Shown piece by piece: positions 17,569-26,363 of a stretch of DNA of 50,939 nt (position 1 is its first letter; the number at the start of each line of letters is the position of its first letter). Location of the stretch: contig CAYTKQ010000022.1 in NCBI GenBank assembly GCA_964438705.1, forward strand, positions 1 to 50,939, read 5' to 3'. The notes below the pieces were generated by a model. That model was not told where the DNA came from. It ran no database searches and saw only the letters and a list, made by a program, of their open reading frames with translations. This DNA comes from Christensenella sp964438705. GTDB lineage: Bacteria > Bacillota > Clostridia > Christensenellales > Christensenellaceae. The position numbers and the translations under genes are program-made.

Positions 17569-17660
17569 TTTTCCACGTTTTCCACAAATCCACCTGCATT
17601 TCGTCCTGAAAACAGGTTTTCCCGCCAGAGTTATCCACAGAGTTATCCATGTTATCCACA
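17569..17660 (+). other. Cluster of DnaA-box-like 9-mers
   Basis: Two perfect TTATCCACA boxes (17631-17639 and 17652-17660), TTATCCATG (17643-17651), TTTTCCACA (17578-17586) and TTTTCCACG (17569-17577), all in the same orientation within 92 bp of AT-rich, non-coding sequence between convergent genes. Next to it AATTATGCAT and ATGCATAATT form an inverted pair (about 17660-17708). DnaA binding is inferred from the consensus. Confidence 0.7.
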
Positions 17661-17706
17661 ATTATGCATTTTGTGAAACATTTGCGTGAAACGAAACGAT
17701 GCATAA

Positions 17707-18480
17707 TTATTCATCGCCAATCGAACCTTCGCTCAGCAGTTTATCCGCAATGAGCGCGATCAGCTCGCCGTTTGTGGGCTTTTGCCGCCCTACGCTCGGC
17801 GGGAAACCCAGCGTGTCGCGAAGATAGCTCATCTGATCCCTGTCGTACATCACTTCCACCGTGTGACGGATGGCAAGCTCCACCTTGGTGGTTGTCACAC
17901 CGAAGGTTTTTGCGATACGCGGATAAAGCTCCTTTGTGATGCTGTAGATGATCATGCGGTCGCGCGTGGTCAACTTCACCGCTTCCTTTAGGTACTGGTA
18001 CCCCTTTAGGTGCGGAGGCACGCCCATCTGCAAAAACAGCTCCGTGATGCGCTGATCGAGCGTTGTCGCGCCGCCCACGACCTCGCCCATCCTTGGTTCA
18101 TCTTCGTGCAGGCGCACCACATCCCATATTCGGCGGTAGAGAATATCCACCTGATAGGGCTTGACCATATAATACTTTGCACCCATGCGAAAAGACTGCT
18201 TGATGACATCCTCACTGCTGATGGCGGACACCACAATGGTGTCCGGGCCCTTTTTTTCACAGCATGCCCTCTCCAAAAACGAAAACCCGTCGCTGCCCGG
18301 CATCACAAGATCCACCACGGCGACGTCGTATGCGCACAGATCGCAGTATTCCAGCGCTTCACGCACGGATTCCGCACGGTCAACCCTGCGGATGTCCTTC
18401 TGCTCGGCCAGAAATTCCTTCGCCAGATGCGCCGTTTTGATATCGTCGTCGATCAATAATACATCCAATGCTTCTTTCAT
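17707..18480 (-). CDS. spo0A: Sporulation master regulator Spo0A
   Basis: A 257-residue response regulator. The receiver domain has the acidic triad (DDD at 11-13), the phospho-acceptor Asp57 in VVDLVMPG, and Lys107 in MVKPY. The DNA-binding sigma-like domain carries the diagnostic C-terminus with KPTNGELIALIADKL. Phosphorylated Spo0A activates early sporulation genes, so the lineage is, or recently was, spore-forming. ATG at 18480 is chosen because GGGG of the ribosome site abuts the alternative ATG at 18489. Unlike many clostridia, spoIVB is not the upstream neighbour; the gene stands alone, divergent from the potassium transporter and next to a DnaA-box cluster. Confidence 0.97.
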   Translation of the reverse strand: MKEALDVLLIDDDIKTAHLAKEFLAEQKDIRRVDRAESVREALEYCDLCAYDVAVVDLVMPGSDGFSFLERACCEKKGPDTIVVSAISSEDVIKQSFRMGAKYYMVKPYQVDILYRRIWDVVRLHEDEPRMGEVVGGATTLDQRITELFLQMGVPPHLKGYQYLKEAVKLTTRDRMIIYSITKELYPRIAKTFGVTTTKVELAIRHTVEVMYDRDQMSYLRDTLGFPPSVGRQKPTNGELIALIADKLLSEGSIGDE

Positions 18481-18575
18481 CTTTTTCATCCCCTTTTTTC
18501 GTAATCAATCGCCTTTCCCGAAAAACCCTTCTATATAAATATATTCACGAGGGAGAGAAAATATTCCGGTTTTTT

Positions 18576-18600
18576 CATTAAATTTTTATATAATTTAATG
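18576..18600. promoter_or_regulatory. Perfect 9-bp inverted repeat between spo0A and trkH
   Basis: CATTAAATT (18576-18584) and AATTTAATG (18592-18600), separated by 7 bp, in the 243-bp divergent intergenic region. It could be an operator serving either gene; no T-run makes it a terminator. Confidence 0.5.
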
Positions 18601-18662
18601 GATAATCTCTAAGAACGCTCCGGCGGCGGGATTTTTGAAATTTTTACATTTTTCAGCAAGAC

Positions 18663-18691
18663 CTGTACTTTTTTTACAAAGAGTGTATAAT
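18663..18691 (+). promoter_or_regulatory. Promoter for the potassium transporter pair
   Basis: TATAAT at 18686-18691 with a weak CTGTAC 17 bp upstream (18663-18668). The TTG start of the transporter lies 32 bp downstream with GAGGT between. Confidence 0.5.
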
Positions 18692-18723
18692 GTACACAGA
18701 ATCACATCAACGAGGTATCGGCT

Positions 18724-20091
18724 TTGCGTATTTTTAAGCGTACAAAACCATTGAATCCAGGAGAAATACTGGTGTTTGGGTTTGGCGGTATGATCCTGAT
18801 CGGCACGATCCTTCTATGCCTGCCTGTGGCGTCCTCCACCGGGAAGTCGGTAGGCTTTTTGTCTGCGCTTTTCTCTTCCACATCCGCAGTCTGTGTGACA
18901 GGGCTTTCCGTGCTTGAGATCGGCGCGGCCTTTTCCACGTTTGGGCAGCTCGTGATGCTGCTGCTGATCCAGCTCGGCGGGATTGGCTTCATGACAGCCA
19001 CTTCCATGGTTTATATGCTCCTTGGGCGGCGCATTACCCTAAAGGATCGCATCGTCATCAAGGATTCTCTCAATGAGACCAATTTGCAGGGCGTGGTGCG
19101 CATGACGCGCAATGTGCTCATCGTGACAGCCATCACGGAGTCGGTGGGCATCTTTTTGCTTGCGCTGCGCTTTGTGCCGGAATTTGGTCCGGCGACAGGC
19201 ATGTATTACAGTGTGTTCCACTCGATCTCTTCCTTTTGCAACGCAGGGTTTGATGTGTTCGGCCTTGGAAACAGCCTCGTGCCCTATGCGTTCGACCCGC
19301 TCGTCTCCCTTACGGTCATGGGCCTTATCACCGTGGGCGGCCTTGGCTTTTTCGTAGTGGTGGAGCTGTACCGCAAGACGCGTCTTAGACGGAAATATCA
19401 TCTGACGCTGCACACGAAGATCGTATTGATCGCGTCCGCTGTACTCGTTTTGAGCGGTACGCTTTTCTTTTTCTTTGCGGAGGGCAACAACCCAAACACG
19501 CTTGGAAAGGAGGGCGTCAGCATCGGCGATAAACTTCTTGCCTCGTCCTTCCAGTCTGTCACCACGCGTACGGCGGGGTTTGCAACCATGCCGCAGGGGG
19601 ATATGACCCCGGCTTCCAAGCTGGTGACCACCTTCCTCATGTTTGTGGGCGCATCGCCGTCGGGCACAGGCGGCGGCATCAAGACCACCACGGCCGTGAT
19701 GCTGCTGTTTTTGGTGATGACGATCTTGCAGGGCAAGAAGGATACGGTCGTCATGCGCAGGCGTATGAACCGGGATGTGATGATGCGCGCCATCACCCTT
19801 TCCGTGATTGCCGCTGTATTCGTCGGCTTTGTGACATTTTTGGGGTCTGCGGCACAGCCGCACCTCACCTCGTCGGATCTGTTGTTTGAGACGGTATCCG
19901 CCTTTGGCACGGTGGGGCTTACGGCGGGTATCACGACGTCGCTTTCGAGTTTTGGACAAATTTTGATCATTATTACCATGTTTGCGGGCAGGGTGGGCGT
20001 GTTCACCATGTCTGTGGCGCTTGCCAAGCGCATGGCAAAACAGGACACGAGCAATATCCGCTATCCTGAAGAGCGTGTTATGATCGGTTAA
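18724..20091 (+). CDS. Potassium uptake protein, TrkH/KtrB family
   Basis: A 455-residue integral membrane protein with the four repeated M1-P-M2 units of the Trk/Ktr superfamily. Pore loops are visible, each with the conserved filter glycine: SAVCVTGLSV, SSFCNAGFDV, SVTTRTAGFAT and SAFGTVGLTAG. It forms the K+ (often Na+-coupled) conducting subunit. It starts at TTG, supported by GAGGT upstream and by the sequence MRIFKRTKPLNPGE typical of the family. The regulatory subunit follows after 17 bp. No c-di-AMP riboswitch was seen in the short leader. Confidence 0.95.
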   Translation: MRIFKRTKPLNPGEILVFGFGGMILIGTILLCLPVASSTGKSVGFLSALFSSTSAVCVTGLSVLEIGAAFSTFGQLVMLLLIQLGGIGFMTATSMVYMLLGRRITLKDRIVIKDSLNETNLQGVVRMTRNVLIVTAITESVGIFLLALRFVPEFGPATGMYYSVFHSISSFCNAGFDVFGLGNSLVPYAFDPLVSLTVMGLITVGGLGFFVVVELYRKTRLRRKYHLTLHTKIVLIASAVLVLSGTLFFFFAEGNNPNTLGKEGVSIGDKLLASSFQSVTTRTAGFATMPQGDMTPASKLVTTFLMFVGASPSGTGGGIKTTTAVMLLFLVMTILQGKKDTVVMRRRMNRDVMMRAITLSVIAAVFVGFVTFLGSAAQPHLTSSDLLFETVSAFGTVGLTAGITTSLSSFGQILIIITMFAGRVGVFTMSVALAKRMAKQDTSNIRYPEERVMIG

Positions 20092-20108
20092 AATACAGGA
20101 GAGAGAAC

Positions 20109-20765
20109 ATGAAAAAGCAGTATGTGGTAATCGGGCTGGGCCGCTTTGGCACCAGTGTCGCAAAAACACTCGTCGATCAGGGTGCGGACGTGCTTGTCAT
20201 CGACGCGAACGAGGAAAAGATCGACCAGGCGATCAGCTTTGCCACGCATGCCGTGCAGGCGGATGCGACGGACGAGCAATCCTTAAAATCCCTCGGGATC
20301 CGCAACTTCGATGTTGCGTGTGTGTGCCTCGGCGAGATACAGTCGAGTATCATGGCGGCGCTCATCTGCAAGGAACAGGGCATCGACCTTGTGGTTGTGA
20401 AGGCGCAGAGTGAGGTACACGCAAAGGTGCTCTATAAAATGGGGGTGGATAAGGTGGTGTTCCCGGAGCGCGATATGGGCATCCGCGTGGCGCACAATCT
20501 GATCTCTTCTAATATACTCGACTTTATCGAGCTTTCCGAGGATTACGGCATCGCGGAAATCGAGGTGCACGCCGCGTGGGTGGGGCAAACGCTTGTGGAT
20601 CTCGACCTGCGCAAGCGGCACGGGGTAAACGTCATTGCCATCAAAAATCCAAACGGTTCCATCAATGTCAATCCGCTGCCCGGTGACCTGATCGCCGCAG
20701 ACGACGTGCTGGTGGTGATCGGCGAGGAGGAAAAAATCAATCGGCTTGAGCAAAGCGTGAACTAA
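20109..20765 (+). CDS. Regulatory subunit of Trk/Ktr potassium uptake
   Basis: A 218-residue cytoplasmic protein with an N-terminal RCK_N Rossmann domain (VIGLGRFGTSVAKTL, nucleotide-binding glycines) and a C-terminal RCK_C domain with GDLIAADDVLVVIGEEE. KtrA/TrkA rings gate the membrane subunit in response to ATP/ADP or NAD(H), and often bind c-di-AMP through RCK_C. It is cotranscribed with the transporter just upstream (order B-A) and followed by a bidirectional terminator. Confidence 0.95.
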   Translation: MKKQYVVIGLGRFGTSVAKTLVDQGADVLVIDANEEKIDQAISFATHAVQADATDEQSLKSLGIRNFDVACVCLGEIQSSIMAALICKEQGIDLVVVKAQSEVHAKVLYKMGVDKVVFPERDMGIRVAHNLISSNILDFIELSEDYGIAEIEVHAAWVGQTLVDLDLRKRHGVNVIAIKNPNGSINVNPLPGDLIAADDVLVVIGEEEKINRLEQSVN

Positions 20766-20790
20766 AAAAAGCGGGAAATTCCCGCTTTTG
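20766..20790. terminator. Bidirectional terminator between ktrA-like and xdh genes
   Basis: AAGCGGGAA (20769-20777) pairs with TTCCCGCTT (20779-20787), flanked by A-run and T-run. Confidence 0.85.
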
Positions 20791-20791
20791 T

Positions 20792-23344
20792 TTATTTTCT
20801 GGAATATGGCGTGTCCGCGAGGGGCAGGCTCGTGCGTATTTTACCGTCGAAACGTTCGTACGCCAGCGCTACCGCCGGCGGCGTGGGGATCGAGCATATT
20901 TCTCCCACGCCCTTCGCGCCGCATGCAAGCCCGTCGATGCCCTTGCCTACCACGATGGAACGCACCTTTGGCGTGTTCGTGGATTTCAGCAGGCCCAGCG
21001 TACCAAATTTCACCTTGGGGACACTGTTTTCCAACGGATATTGCTCGGTGAGCGCATACCCGAGCGACATCACCACGCCGCCCTCAATTTGCCCCTCGAG
21101 GCTCACGGGGTTGATGGCCACGCCCACGTCGTGCGCGGCGACGACCTCATCAACGCGCCCGTCGTCGTCGAGCAGTACCACGTGCGTCGCGTATCCATAG
21201 GCAATGTGACTGACGGGGTTTTTCTTGTCTGAACCCATCTTGTCCGTTTCGCCCGCATATTCGCCGTAATATTCGTTTCCATCAAGCGCCTCAAGCGATT
21301 TGCCCGTGTCGAGCGCTTCTTTGAGCAGCCCCGCCGCGCGGCGGGTTGCCTCGCCGGTAAACAGGGTCTGGCGGGACGCCGTGGTGTTGCCTGCGTCGGG
21401 TGCAAGCGCTGTATCCGGCGCATCGTGAACGAACATTGCCGCGTCAAGCCCCGTCGTCTGGCACGCGATCTGTATCATCACCGTGCCAAGCCCCTGACCG
21501 ATGCACGCGGCGGATGAGCGGATGTGCGCCTTTCCTCCCTCGATCACAATGCGGCAGCGGCCCGTGTCCGGGATACCCACGCCCAGCCCGCTGTTTTTCA
21601 TCGCGCACGCGATGCCCGCATACTTGCCGTTTTCATAAACATCGCGCACCGCGTCAAGCGTCTCTGTGAGCGCGGTCCTCTCGTCCGCGATCTGCCCGTT
21701 CGGCAGCACCTCGCCCGGACGGATGGCGTTTTGATAACGGAACTCAAAGGGTGACAGTCCCACCTTTTGTGCCAGCCGGTTGATGCTGCTTTCCATCGCG
21801 AAGCAGCTTTGCGTCACACCGAACCCGCGAAACGCACCTGCGGGCGGGTTGTTCGTATAAACGGCAAACCCTTCGATGTCAATGTCCTGGTAATGATACG
21901 GCCCTGCGGCGTGCGTGCACGCGCGCTGCAGCACCGGTCCGCCGAGGGACGCATACGCGCCCGTATCCGAGACGATCACCGCCTTCATGGCAAGCAAATT
22001 TCCCGCCTCATCGCACGCGACGGTGAAATCCATCTCCATCGGGTGACGCTTGGGGTGCACGATCAGGCTTTCGGCCCTTGACAGCTTGAATTTCACAGGG
22101 CTTTCTGTGAGCCACGCGAGCAGCGCAGCATGATGCTGCACGCTCATATCCTCTTTGCCGCCAAAGCCGCCGCCCACCGTTTTGGCGGTGACGCGCACCT
22201 GTTCCGGCGCAAGGCCGAGCATCTCCGCACATTCCTTGCGCGTCTGGTAAATACCCTGATCGGCCGAATAAATGCGCACGCCGTCGCCCTCACAAAGCGC
22301 GACCGCGCATTCCGGCTCTAAAAAGGCGTGCTCGTTGAAGGGGGTAGAGTAATGTCCGCTTACCACATGTGCCGCATGTTTGATCTTTTCGTCCGCGTTG
22401 CCGCGTTTCAAATGCTCGTGCGCGAGGATGTTACCGCTCTCATGCAGGGCGGGCGCACCGTCCGCCATCGCCTCTTTTGGCGAGGTCAATGGGGGAAGCT
22501 CTTCCTGCTCAATTTCCACAAGCGCCTTGATTTCCTGCAATCCCCGCTTTGTTTTTGCGGCGATCAGCACGATTGCGTCGCCCATATAATGCGTCGTCTG
22601 CCCGATTGCCGTCAAAACGGGCCAGTCCTTTTTCAGATGTCCGATGTTTTTGTTGCCCGGCACATCCTCCGCAGTTGCCGCCGCCACAAAATCCGGATGC
22701 GCCTGCGCGCGCGACAAGTCGATGCTTTTCACGATGCCGCGTGGGTAGCGGCTCCTGAGCGCCCCTCCGTACAGCATACCGGGCAGCTCCATGTCGTCCG
22801 TATATTCCGCTGTGCCAAGCGTCTTTGCGGCTGCGTCTGTGCGCGTGAGGCTCGCCCCCACGGTGCCTTCCGCTTCCATTTCCAATGGAAGATTTTCACG
22901 GAGGATACGCGCGGCAAGCATCACCGCCTCCTCGATCTTTTTGTAGCCCGTGCACCGGCAAATGTTGTTTTTCAAAGCCTCTTTGATCTGCGCTTCGTCG
23001 GGGTCGGGCGTTGCGTCTAAAAGCGCCTTGGCGCACACCACCATGCCCGGTGTGCAAAACCCGCACTGCACCGCGCCCGCAACGCCAAACGCGTGGGCGT
23101 AGACCGCTTTCTCTCGTTCGGAGAGCCCCTCCACGGTCAATATCGTTTTTTTGTCGAGCTTGTCCGTTTTCAGCACGCACGCTTTTTTCGCCTGCCCGTC
23201 CACGATCACCGTACACGCGCCGCAAGCACCCTCCGCGCATCCGTCCTTCACGGACATGAGCCGCAGCTCGTCCCGCAGAAAATCCATCAGGCTCTTGTTT
23301 TCCTCACATATGACCCGCTTTCCGTTCACGCTAAATTCCGACAT
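20792..23344 (-). CDS. xdhD: Selenium-dependent-type xanthine dehydrogenase, fused FeS and molybdenum domains (XdhD family)
   Basis: The 850-residue protein joins a [2Fe-2S] domain (Cys36, 41, 44, 56), a helical second [2Fe-2S] domain (Cys94, 97, 129, 131) and a molybdopterin domain from about residue 165. The latter carries VGGGFGGKED, GAFRGFGVTQS and the catalytic-glutamate motif GAKGVGE near the C-terminus. There is no FAD domain, as in XdhD, so electrons must leave by a partner protein. The family oxidises hypoxanthine/xanthine (and may run on urate in reverse) with a labile selenium ligand on Mo. AAAGGGGAACGG precedes the ATG. It is last in the minus-strand operon ssnA-ygfK-xdhD. The family fit is strong; direction of catalysis is inference. 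Confidence 0.93.
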   Translation of the reverse strand: MSEFSVNGKRVICEENKSLMDFLRDELRLMSVKDGCAEGACGACTVIVDGQAKKACVLKTDKLDKKTILTVEGLSEREKAVYAHAFGVAGAVQCGFCTPGMVVCAKALLDATPDPDEAQIKEALKNNICRCTGYKKIEEAVMLAARILRENLPLEMEAEGTVGASLTRTDAAAKTLGTAEYTDDMELPGMLYGGALRSRYPRGIVKSIDLSRAQAHPDFVAAATAEDVPGNKNIGHLKKDWPVLTAIGQTTHYMGDAIVLIAAKTKRGLQEIKALVEIEQEELPPLTSPKEAMADGAPALHESGNILAHEHLKRGNADEKIKHAAHVVSGHYSTPFNEHAFLEPECAVALCEGDGVRIYSADQGIYQTRKECAEMLGLAPEQVRVTAKTVGGGFGGKEDMSVQHHAALLAWLTESPVKFKLSRAESLIVHPKRHPMEMDFTVACDEAGNLLAMKAVIVSDTGAYASLGGPVLQRACTHAAGPYHYQDIDIEGFAVYTNNPPAGAFRGFGVTQSCFAMESSINRLAQKVGLSPFEFRYQNAIRPGEVLPNGQIADERTALTETLDAVRDVYENGKYAGIACAMKNSGLGVGIPDTGRCRIVIEGGKAHIRSSAACIGQGLGTVMIQIACQTTGLDAAMFVHDAPDTALAPDAGNTTASRQTLFTGEATRRAAGLLKEALDTGKSLEALDGNEYYGEYAGETDKMGSDKKNPVSHIAYGYATHVVLLDDDGRVDEVVAAHDVGVAINPVSLEGQIEGGVVMSLGYALTEQYPLENSVPKVKFGTLGLLKSTNTPKVRSIVVGKGIDGLACGAKGVGEICSIPTPPAVALAYERFDGKIRTSLPLADTPYSRK

Positions 23345-23386
23345 GACCGTTCCCCTTTATTTATAATAGACGTTTTTCAATACCCT

Positions 23387-26341
23387 TTATATCAAATACG
23401 CGTACCCTTTGGTGACTGTGCGCATCAGCTCGCCGAGCATTGCGTCCACATCCGTGCCGTCTGTCTCAAATTCCTCGCCGTCGAGCCGCACGCGGTACCA
23501 TTCATCCCGCAGGATCAGAAATCCTTCGTTTTCACTGTCCGCAAAATCCTGCTCCGAGGCAAAGAGCGTAAATTTATCTTTGTATGGCGCGCTTGCATAG
23601 GGGCAGAAGGTCTCGCAGTTGCCGCACTCGTTACACAGCTTGTCCACATGCACGATCTGCGGCATCGCCTCTTTCATATCAATCGAAATGTTGGCGCGGT
23701 TGGGGCACACGTCCACGCAGTTTTCACACACCACGTTGCACCGCAGACACCGCTGCGCCTCGCTTTGCGCGTCCTTTGCATAGAGCAGCACGCCCTTTTT
23801 CGTCCGTTCGCTTCCGTCCATCACGCACACATCGCTGAGCGCGTATTTGCCCGTGATGGCGTTCGCCACATCGCGCGCGTCCGCAATGGCCTCTACCACC
23901 GTCGCCGGGCCGCGCTGCGCGTCTCCCGCGATGTATACGTTGTCCACGCTTGTCATCAGCGTCGCATCCACTGCGGCGCGTCCATTTTCGGCGATGTCCA
24001 CACCCAACGCTTTGAGTGCCGCATCGTTCACCTTTTCGCCTACGGCGGCGATCACCGTGTCCGCCGGAACGAGCACGCTTTCCTCCGTCGGCACAGGGCT
24101 GCGCCTGCCCGATTCGTCGGGCGCACCCAGCTTCATTGCCTGACAGATCAATGTGCCGTTCTCATGCGCCTTGGGCGACAACAGCTCCATAAATTCCACG
24201 CCGTCCTCGATGGCGTATCGCAGTTCCTCCTCGTCGGCAGGCATATAGCGTTTGGTGCGGCGATAAACGATGTACACGTTTTCCACGCCCTGTGCGCGCT
24301 TTGCCGCGCGCGCCGCGTCCATGGCGGTGTTGCCGCCGCCCACGATCACCACATTTTTCCCAAGATTTTGCGTCTCGCCCGCGCGGAACTTCGAGAGGAA
24401 ATCCAGCACGTTCACGGCCTGACCTTTCTCGAGCCGCAGCTGCCCCGGTTTATATGCCCCGATGGCAAGCACGATGTGTTCAAAGCCCTGCTTTTTCAGT
24501 TCTTCGACGGACGGCGCCTTCGTGCCTGTCAATATACGAACACCCACTTTACGGAGCAATTTCTCGTCGTTCTCTACGACCTCCGCCGGCACGCGGAACG
24601 CGGGCACCACATGCCGCACGATGCCGCCAAGAGCGTCCTTTTCCTCATAAAGCGTCACGTCCATGCCCTCGCGCGCGAGGAACACCGCCGCGGCCATGCC
24701 CGCCGCGCCGCCGCCCACTACGGCGACTTTACCACCCGTCTTTTCGGGCGGCTGCGTTTCATCGAGCAGCGCGTCCATCGCCTTGTTTGCGCACAGCAGC
24801 TTGGTGTCGCGTATTTTGACAGATTCCTCATAAAAATCACGCGTGCATTTGTCCATGCAGCGATGGTTGCATATCGTTCCCGTGATGAACGGGAGCGGAT
24901 TTTTTTCTGTGATGAGGCGCAGCGCCTCCAAATATTGCCCGTCGCCCGCAAGCGCCACATAGGCCGGAATATCCTGATGGATGGGGCAGCCCGCCTCGCA
25001 CGGCGCAAAAAAGCAATCCGTGAGCGGCACCCGCTCGTCCGTTTTACGCGGGGGGAGGGGCTTGATGCTCTTGCGGTACGCATCGCCAGACACCGCCGCT
25101 TTTCGAAGCGCGCCCACCGCGTTTGCGTCAACGCCCGCCCAATCTTTATAAGGAAGCGCGTACAGCTCGTCCGCGATCTGCTTTACGCGGTTGTAGCCGC
25201 CCACCTTCAAAAGCGTGGTCGCGATGGTCACGGGCCAGATGCCCGCCTTGACGATATCCGTCATGTTGAACGCATCCGCGCCGCCCGAAAACGAAATGCG
25301 CAGTTTGCCCTCAAACTCCCGCGCAAGGTTTTCCGCGACCGAAATGGTGAGCGGGTAAAGAGACCTGCCGGACATATACATTTCCTCGCCGGGCAGCTCG
25401 CCCGCCGCGATGTCCACAGGGAAGGTGTTCGTCAGCTTCACACCGAAGCAAACGCCCTTCGCTTCCGACTGCGCCATCAATCGCCGCAGCATGGGGATCG
25501 CGTCCTTGTACTGCAGATCCTCCTTGAAATGATGATCGTCGAACGCGATGTAATCAAAGCCGAGCGCATCGAGCGTTTCACGCGCATATTGGTAACCGAG
25601 CAGCGTCGGGTTACATTTGATGTAGGTGTTGAGTCCCTTTTCGTTGATCAAATAGGATGCGATGCGCTCGATCTCCTGCGGCGGGCAGCCGTGCAGGGTG
25701 GAGAGTGTGATGGACTCGCACACGCGGGGCGAGATTGCGTCGATGTACGCTTCGTCTACATTCTTAAGTTTTGACAGGCACGCCTTCGCCGCGTCCTTGC
25801 ATTCCTGCCACACGGCGAGGCCGGACGCGTCGCGCAGCCCCTCGATGAAATCGTCGATCTTCTTGGAGCGGATGCCGTCGTAGTCATAGCCTACGCTCAT
25901 GTTGAACACAAAGCCGTTCGGGTCGCCAAAGCCGTATTCGCGCGCAAGCAGCTTTAAGAAAAACCACGCCTTAACATATTCCTCGAGCGCCTGCGGCACA
26001 TATAACTCTGTAGACCATTCCACGTTGTAGCACTCATCCTCCGCGCGGATGCACGGCTTGGAAACGGGCAAATCCTCCCCATCCAAAGTCTGCACGGTCT
26101 TCAATTCAAAAAACCGCGCGCCGCCCGCATAGGCCGCGATGATATTCTGCGCAAGCTGCGTGTGCGGCCCTGCCGCCGGGCCGAAGGGCGTTTCCAGCGC
26201 GCCGGAAAACATGGGCAGCGTTTTGCCCTCCTTGGCGTAAAACAGTTGCTTCACGCCAAACACCGTGCCGTGTGCTTCCATTTCCGCCAATATCCATTTC
26301 AGCAGCCCCGCGGGGCCGATCTGTGTCATTTTATCGCTCAT
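23387..26341 (-). CDS. ygfK: YgfK-family putative selenate reductase subunit / electron-transfer flavoprotein
   Basis: A 984-residue multi-domain protein. An N-terminal dihydroorotate-dehydrogenase-like barrel (about 1-430) is followed by a glutamate-synthase small-subunit-type region with FeS cysteines (PCEAGCP, CNHRCMDKC at about 460-510). Next come FAD and NAD(P) Rossmann motifs (VVGGGAAGMAAA near 540 and VVGGGNTAMDAA near 670). The C-terminal ferredoxin part has CLRCNVVCENCVDVCP and CNECGNCETFCP. The architecture makes it an NAD(P)H-flavin-FeS electron conduit, long known only as a selenium-associated gene and more recently linked to anaerobic urate breakdown. It is 42 bp from xdhD, which lacks a flavin domain, so electron exchange with it is a sensible inference. 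Its ribosome site lies between the ATG and repeat copy 1. Confidence 0.93.
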   Translation of the reverse strand: MSDKMTQIGPAGLLKWILAEMEAHGTVFGVKQLFYAKEGKTLPMFSGALETPFGPAAGPHTQLAQNIIAAYAGGARFFELKTVQTLDGEDLPVSKPCIRAEDECYNVEWSTELYVPQALEEYVKAWFFLKLLAREYGFGDPNGFVFNMSVGYDYDGIRSKKIDDFIEGLRDASGLAVWQECKDAAKACLSKLKNVDEAYIDAISPRVCESITLSTLHGCPPQEIERIASYLINEKGLNTYIKCNPTLLGYQYARETLDALGFDYIAFDDHHFKEDLQYKDAIPMLRRLMAQSEAKGVCFGVKLTNTFPVDIAAGELPGEEMYMSGRSLYPLTISVAENLAREFEGKLRISFSGGADAFNMTDIVKAGIWPVTIATTLLKVGGYNRVKQIADELYALPYKDWAGVDANAVGALRKAAVSGDAYRKSIKPLPPRKTDERVPLTDCFFAPCEAGCPIHQDIPAYVALAGDGQYLEALRLITEKNPLPFITGTICNHRCMDKCTRDFYEESVKIRDTKLLCANKAMDALLDETQPPEKTGGKVAVVGGGAAGMAAAVFLAREGMDVTLYEEKDALGGIVRHVVPAFRVPAEVVENDEKLLRKVGVRILTGTKAPSVEELKKQGFEHIVLAIGAYKPGQLRLEKGQAVNVLDFLSKFRAGETQNLGKNVVIVGGGNTAMDAARAAKRAQGVENVYIVYRRTKRYMPADEEELRYAIEDGVEFMELLSPKAHENGTLICQAMKLGAPDESGRRSPVPTEESVLVPADTVIAAVGEKVNDAALKALGVDIAENGRAAVDATLMTSVDNVYIAGDAQRGPATVVEAIADARDVANAITGKYALSDVCVMDGSERTKKGVLLYAKDAQSEAQRCLRCNVVCENCVDVCPNRANISIDMKEAMPQIVHVDKLCNECGNCETFCPYASAPYKDKFTLFASEQDFADSENEGFLILRDEWYRVRLDGEEFETDGTDVDAMLGELMRTVTKGYAYLI

Positions 26342-26363
26342 TGTCTTTCCCTTTCCTTATATC

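Noticed and set aside
18490..18723. c-di-AMP (ydaO-type) riboswitch before the potassium transporter or before the NlpC/P60 gene
   Set aside because: Leaders are too short or AT-rich and none of the conserved riboswitch segments is visible.
20792..23344. Selenocysteine (in-frame TGA) in the selenium-dependent xanthine dehydrogenase
   Set aside because: The frame is open throughout with no internal TGA; selenium in this family is a labile ligand on the Mo cofactor, not selenocysteine.
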